Below are positions 60,217-64,000 of a DNA stretch of 64,000 bases, in pieces. The notes under the pieces were generated by a model, which saw only the letters and a list, made by a program, of their open reading frames with translations, had not been told where the DNA came from and did no database searches. The stretch spans positions 124,001-188,000 of the forward strand of contig NZ_SNAA01000001.1 of assembly GCF_004358695.1 (NCBI RefSeq), in the 5' to 3' direction. Position 1 is the stretch's first letter; the number at the start of each line of letters is the position of its first letter. Made by a program: the position numbers and the translations under genes. The DNA is from Palleronia sediminis. Lineage in GTDB: Bacteria > Pseudomonadota > Alphaproteobacteria > Rhodobacterales > Rhodobacteraceae.

Positions 60217-61469
60217 GCCGCCATCGTGACGTGGCACGAGGCGGGCCGGTCGATCCGGCTGGCCGAGCGCGCGCGCGCCCGGAACCTCGCGGACAGCGTG
60301 CGCGGGCCGGCCGTCACGCGGAAATAGTCATAGGCGTCGGGCCGGTCGGGCAGGTTGTCGAAGGCGCAAAGATACTGGAAATGAAGTCGGAAGAACCGCC
60401 AGCGCAGCGCGGCCCATGTCTCGGGGCGCAGGGTCTGGGTAAAGGCCGCCGACACGACCAGCGGCCCGCGCGCGTCGGGCGGCGCCACGCCCGATACCGC
60501 CACCGGGTCGCAAAGGGCAAAGGCGCAGCCGTCGCCCGGCGCCGTGACGTCGAGCCAGAACAGCCGGTTCGTGCCCGCCAGCAGATGCAGATCGGCCCGC
60601 AGGCGGTCGGCTTTCGGCAAAAAGCTCATCATCGGGATCACCTGCCCCAGCGACAGGAACGACAGCACGGGGCCGCCCGCCGGCACACGACCCTGCCGGA
60701 TCAGGTCGGCCAGCACCGACGCGCCCAGATGCGCCCCCGACGAATGGCCGACGACCAGCACCTCGTCGCATTCCGATCTCAGCGCCTCGGCGATGGCGTC
60801 GGCGAACTCGGCCATCCGCGCCTCGAGCGCGGGGGGGTTGGCCCCGCCCCACCGCGCCGCAAACGCGTAATCATGCATCAGGTAATAGGCAAAGAACCTG
60901 CCGTCCTTGCGGCGGAACCAGCGCAGCACGGCCCAGACGATCGCGACCGCCGCGACCGCGCCGCCCAGCCATGCCGCCGCGCCACCCGCCGCCGCGGCAC
61001 CGATCAGCGCGCCGACCGCCCATCCCGCCAAGGCCCCCAGCACCACCGCCACCGCGAGTTGCAGCAGCAGCATCCCCACAGGGTAGAGCGCGGCGATCAC
61101 CGGCCCCTTGCGCAGCCACATCAGCCGCCGCAGCGCGCCGCTGGCGATATAGGTCCAGGCGGTCTGCGCCAGTTGCGCATAGGTGGCAAGGATGCCGCTC
61201 GCCATCGAGGCGCGGACGATATCGGACCAGACGAGAACCTCGATTCGGGCATCCACGGGTTCACCGTCGATCCCGGCGGCGACCGTCCAGCCATAGCGCG
61301 CACCGCTGGCCGGGGCGATGGCGATCTCATAGCCCGAGAGCCTGCCCTGCGCCGCGCTTTCCTTGCGGTAGAGTTCGCGATAGCGGCGCGGATGGATCGG
61401 ATCGTAGCCGGGGATGTAGAACACCCGACGGCGCCGAACGCGTCCCGTGATCTGGCTGGTCGTCTCCAT
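60213..61469 (-). CDS. membrane protein with alpha/beta-hydrolase-like domain
   Basis: A 418-aa protein (METTSQITGRVRRRRVFYIP). Two or more hydrophobic segments lie around residues 115-170 (AVVLGALAGWAVGALIGAAA). After them comes a serine-hydrolase-like elbow VLVVGHSSGAHLGASVLADL, with G-H-S-S-G as the candidate nucleophile motif. FYIPGYDP near the start also resembles the first strand of alpha/beta hydrolases. Substrate unknown; the tight pairing with P450 suggests a shared lipid or hydrophobic substrate, as inference. Confidence 0.75.
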   Translation of the reverse strand: METTSQITGRVRRRRVFYIPGYDPIHPRRYRELYRKESAAQGRLSGYEIAIAPASGARYGWTVAAGIDGEPVDARIEVLVWSDIVRASMASGILATYAQLAQTAWTYIASGALRRLMWLRKGPVIAALYPVGMLLLQLAVAVVLGALAGWAVGALIGAAAAGGAAAWLGGAVAAVAIVWAVLRWFRRKDGRFFAYYLMHDYAFAARWGGANPPALEARMAEFADAIAEALRSECDEVLVVGHSSGAHLGASVLADLIRQGRVPAGGPVLSFLSLGQVIPMMSFLPKADRLRADLHLLAGTNRLFWLDVTAPGDGCAFALCDPVAVSGVAPPDARGPLVVSAAFTQTLRPETWAALRWRFFRLHFQYLCAFDNLPDRPDAYDYFRVTAGPRTLSARFRARARSASRIDRPASCHVTMAA

Positions 61470-61508
61470 GGCGGAAACGATACAGCGCGAGTGCGGCGGA
61501 ATTAAGCC

Positions 61509-62261
61509 TCAGCCGAGACGGGCGAGCGCCGGAAAGGTCTCGAGCAGCCAGAACGAAAAGGCCGAGAACGCCCCCGTCAGCAGCGCCACGCCGACGATCA
61601 GCAGCAGCAGCCCCATCGCCTTTTCGATCGCGCCCATATGCCGCTTGAGCCGGTTGAGAACCCCTGTCGCGCGGTTGAGAAACAGTGCGGCCAGCAGGAA
61701 CGGGATCCCGAGCCCGGCGGCATAGACGGCCAGCAGCGTCGTGCCGCGCGCAACGTTCGCCTCGGTCGCGGCAAGGCTGAGGATCGCGCCGAGTTGCGGG
61801 CCGATGCAGGGGGTCCAGCCAAAGGCGAATGCCAGCCCCAGAACATAGGCCCCCAGCGCCGAGCCGCCCCGGTCGCCCGCATCGAGCCGCGCCTCGCGGT
61901 CGAGCATCGGGATGCGGAACACCCCGAGGAAATGCAGCCCGAAGACGATCACGACCACGCCCGAGATCCGCGCGAACAGGGTCTGGTTCTGAAGGAAGAA
62001 CGCGCCGAAGGCCGAGGCGGTGAACCCCAGCAGCAGAAACACCGTCGACAGGCCCATGACGAAGAACAGCCCCGCCAGCGCCGCGCGCCGCCGGCCCGCC
62101 GCCTCTCCGGCGGCATCGTTGATCGTGATGCCGCCCATATAGGCCAGGTAGGGCGGGACGATGGGCAGGACGCAGGGGCTGAGAAAGGATAACAGGCCCG
62201 CGGCCAGCGCGATGAACATGGCGGGCAAAAGCGCCGCGTCGATAAGGTCGAACCCGAACAT
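61509..62261 (-). CDS. ccdA: CcdA-type cytochrome c biogenesis / thiol transport protein
   Basis: A 250-aa membrane protein with six helices. The redox cysteines are in FLSPCVLPIVPPYLAYMGG (helix 1) and FGWTPCIGPQLGAILSLAA (helix 4), each before Pro or after Pro as in CcdA. It passes reducing equivalents from cytoplasmic thioredoxin across the membrane to periplasmic thiol proteins used in cytochrome c maturation. It is separated from its neighbours and probably monocistronic. Confidence 0.92.
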   Translation of the reverse strand: MFGFDLIDAALLPAMFIALAAGLLSFLSPCVLPIVPPYLAYMGGITINDAAGEAAGRRRAALAGLFFVMGLSTVFLLLGFTASAFGAFFLQNQTLFARISGVVVIVFGLHFLGVFRIPMLDREARLDAGDRGGSALGAYVLGLAFAFGWTPCIGPQLGAILSLAATEANVARGTTLLAVYAAGLGIPFLLAALFLNRATGVLNRLKRHMGAIEKAMGLLLLIVGVALLTGAFSAFSFWLLETFPALARLG

Positions 62262-62354
62262 GACAGGGGCTTAGCGCGCGGCGGCGGCGGCGTCGACAGC
62301 CAGCTCGTCACATCCGCGTTGCGCTTGGCGGGATGCGGGGCCATCCTGCGCGCC

Positions 62355-62588
62355 ATGGACCACGATGCCGATCTCGACGCCCGCGGGCTGCTCTGCCCCC
62401 TGCCCGTTCTGAAACTGCGCAAGCGCATCGGCGCGATGCCGCCCGGCACCGTTCTCAAGGTGCTGGCCGACGATCCCGCGGCGGTCATCGACATTCCGCA
62501 TTACTGCGCCGAGTCGGGGCACGAGCTTGTCGGGACGGCCGAGGTCGACGGCGCCCAGAGCTATTTCATCCGCAAGGCGTCCGCCTAG
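62355..62588 (+). CDS. TusA-family sulfur carrier protein
   Basis: A 77-aa protein from the ATG at 62355 (an upstream in-frame ATG at 62319 is less likely). The family signature is LDARGLLCPLPVLKLRKRIG with the sulfur-accepting Cys at about residue 13; DIPHYCAESGHELVGTAEVD completes the fold. It carries sulfur as persulfide in tRNA thiolation or molybdenum cofactor pathways. It converges on rne with a shared hairpin between them. Confidence 0.9.
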   Translation: MDHDADLDARGLLCPLPVLKLRKRIGAMPPGTVLKVLADDPAAVIDIPHYCAESGHELVGTAEVDGAQSYFIRKASA

Positions 62589-62615
62589 GTCGCCCGAACG
62601 GCCCCGCCCGAACGA

Positions 62616-62646
62616 AGACAGCCCCGGAGCGTATCCGGGGCTGTCT
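62616..62646. terminator. bidirectional hairpin between tusA-like gene and rne
   Basis: A perfect 13-bp stem AGACAGCCCCGGA/TCCGGGGCTGTCT with a 5-nt loop lies 28 nt after the TusA-like stop and 6 nt before the rne stop, so it can serve both convergent genes. T-runs on each side are poor. Confidence 0.7.
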
Positions 62647-62651
62647 GCTGC

Positions 62652-64000
62652 CTAGCGTCCCAACGACCACCAGCCGCGGCGCTTGGGCTTGCCCGCGTCG
62701 CCGTCGCCGCCATTGCCGTTGGCGGGTTCGAGCTCCTTGTCCGCGGGCTTGTCCTGCGCCTTGGGCGCTGCCGGTTCGGGCCGGACTGGTGCGACAGCCG
62801 CTGCGGGCTCGGCCTGCGGCTCGGGCGCCGGTTCCGGCGTCGGCTCGGATGCGGCCTGCGCCGGTTCCGGGGTTGCCTCGGCCTGCGGCTCGGGCGTGTC
62901 CTGCGGGGCCCCGGATACGGTATCGTCGCCCTGGGTGTCGTCGCTCTTGCGGCGGCGGCTGCGAGAACGGCTGCGCTTTTTCCGGGGCGCGGCCTCTTCC
63001 TCGCCCTCGGGGGTGTCGGTCTCGGGCGACGCGTCCTGCTCGGCGGTGGCGTCGTCGCCATTCGCCTCGTCATTTCCGTTGCCGTTCCCGTTGCCCTCGT
63101 TGTCCCCGTCGCGGCCCTTGCGGCGGCGGCGGCGGCGGCGGCGCTTCTTCGAGGGCGACTCGCCCCCGTCCTCCGCCTCGGGCGCGCCATCCGCGGACCG
63201 CTCGGCGATCTCGGTCGCCGCGTCGTCGCGCGCGGGCGGCGCCTCGTCGGCATCGACCGCGTCGCTATCCGCCTCGGCGTCGTAATCGTCCATCAGCGCG
63301 GCGCTGCCGGTGATCGTCTCGACCGGTTCGACCACGCGGGTCGTCTGGGTCTTGAACTTCTCGATGCGGAAATCGGGGCTGACGAGATCGGTGCTCGCCT
63401 CCATGCGGACGACCATGCCGTAACGCGCCTCGATCTGGAGGACGTGATCGCGCTTGTGGTTCATGAGGTAGTTGCAGATGGCGACGGGCATCGTCACCAG
63501 CACCTCGCGCGTCTTCTTGCGCGTCCCCTCTTCCTCGAGCTGGCGCAGGATGGCCAGCGCCACGCTGTCATCCGAGCGCAAAAGCCCCGTGCCATGGCAA
63601 TGCGGGCAAGGCTGCGTCGACGCCTCGAGCATCCCCGGCCGCAGGCGCTGGCGCGACATTTCGAGCAGTCCGAAGGCCGAGATGCGGCCGACCTGGATGC
63701 GCGCCCTGTCGTTCTTGAGCTTTTCCTTGAAATGCTTCTCGACATTGGCGTTGTGCTTGCGATCCTCCATGTCGATGAAGTCGATCACGATCAGCCCCGC
63801 GAGGTCGCGCAGGCGAAGCTGGCGGGCGACCTCCTCGGCGGCCTCCATGTTGGTCTTGTAGGCGGTCTCCTCGATGGAGCCCTCCTTGGTGGCCTTGCCC
63901 GAGTTCACGTCGATGGCGACCAGCGCCTCGGTGATCCCGATGACGATATAGCCCCCCGACTTGAGCTGGACGGTCGGATTGAACATCCCCGCGAGATAGC
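62652..64000 (-). CDS. rne: ribonuclease E/G, C-terminal part
   Basis: The visible 449 residues are the C-terminal part of RNase E; the gene continues past the right edge. The catalytic domain part shows VIDFIDMEDRKHNANVEKHF (Asp residues for magnesium), RISAFGLLEMSRQRLRPG and the zinc-link CPHCHGTG that holds the dimer pairs. The C-terminal region of about 230 residues is low complexity: a Lys/Arg tract (KKRRRRRRRRKGRDGD), acidic and Pro/Glu/Ala repeats, and a terminal KRRGWWSLGR. Such tails bind RNA and degradosome partners. It processes rRNA, tRNA and mRNA. Confidence 0.93.
   Translation of the reverse strand, partial: YLAGMFNPTVQLKSGGYIVIGITEALVAIDVNSGKATKEGSIEETAYKTNMEAAEEVARQLRLRDLAGLIVIDFIDMEDRKHNANVEKHFKEKLKNDRARIQVGRISAFGLLEMSRQRLRPGMLEASTQPCPHCHGTGLLRSDDSVALAILRQLEEEGTRKKTREVLVTMPVAICNYLMNHKRDHVLQIEARYGMVVRMEASTDLVSPDFRIEKFKTQTTRVVEPVETITGSAALMDDYDAEADSDAVDADEAPPARDDAATEIAERSADGAPEAEDGGESPSKKRRRRRRRRKGRDGDNEGNGNGNGNDEANGDDATAEQDASPETDTPEGEEEAAPRKKRSRSRSRRRKSDDTQGDDTVSGAPQDTPEPQAEATPEPAQAASEPTPEPAPEPQAEPAAAVAPVRPEPAAPKAQDKPADKELEPANGNGGDGDAGKPKRRGWWSLGR

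Noticed and set aside
62930-63300. Repeat-rich stretch in rne as a tandem repeat or mobile element
   Set aside because: It is the coding sequence of the charged low-complexity RNase E tail, with an open frame throughout.

Overview
The window (about 65% GC) comes from an alphaproteobacterium, almost certainly of the order Rhodobacterales. The evidence is a circularly permuted two-piece tmRNA gene whose tag reads ANDNRAPVALAA, an alpha-type SspB next to it, a trgA-trgB-cysK tellurite-resistance type locus, an RNase E with a long charged C-terminus, and prophage tail-tip genes of the type found in Rhodobacter gene transfer agents.

Positions 1 to about 38.5 kb are a temperate siphophage-like prophage whose left end lies outside the window. 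The late operon runs on the minus strand from about 17.2 kb to the left edge: small and large terminase (lambda gpA type), gpW-like joiner, lambda-type portal, a fused prohead protease/major capsid protein, DUF2190 cement protein, neck genes, tail terminator, tail tube, a tail-assembly chaperone pair joined by a -1 frameshift at A AAA AAC, tape measure, and the DUF2460-DUF2163-NlpC/P60-tail-tip block. A plus-strand, lower-GC cassette of three overlapping genes (RNase H-like candidate, Ser/Thr protein kinase, 57-aa protein) sits inside this operon at 7.7-9.4 kb. From 18.3 to 32.2 kb the minus strand carries the early genes: two DNA methyltransferases, a RuvC-like resolvase, a primase/helicase ATPase, a Cas4/AddB-like nuclease, an SF2 helicase, a Sak4-like ATPase, small conserved phage proteins and a sigma-70-like protein. 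A cluster of ten 9-bp repeats beside a 50-bp inverted repeat (22.44-22.71 kb) is a candidate phage origin or operator. The 32.5-38.5 kb segment holds a DUF4238 cargo gene, an unknown gene pair that includes a winged-helix protein, and the integration cassette (DUF2924, large serine recombinase, HTH protein).

From 38.6 to 44.8 kb lies a lower-GC defence-type island: an McrB-like AAA+ protein, an McrC/PD-(D/E)XK-like protein, an amino-methyltransferase with a fused DNA-binding domain, and a convergent DUF5131-TcmP pair. The island ends beside a tRNA-Ser(GGA) gene that has its own terminator and a plausible promoter.

From 45.3 kb to the right edge the content is ordinary chromosome: an MscS-family channel, cysK, trgB, trgA and cfa in a tightly coupled run, photolyase, a BCCT transporter, an AcuI-type reductase, tmRNA plus its adaptor SspB, fumC with two small genes, a cytochrome P450 with a membrane hydrolase-like partner, CcdA, TusA and the 3' part of rne. 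All assignments rest on reading the sequence and recalled family knowledge; no search was run.
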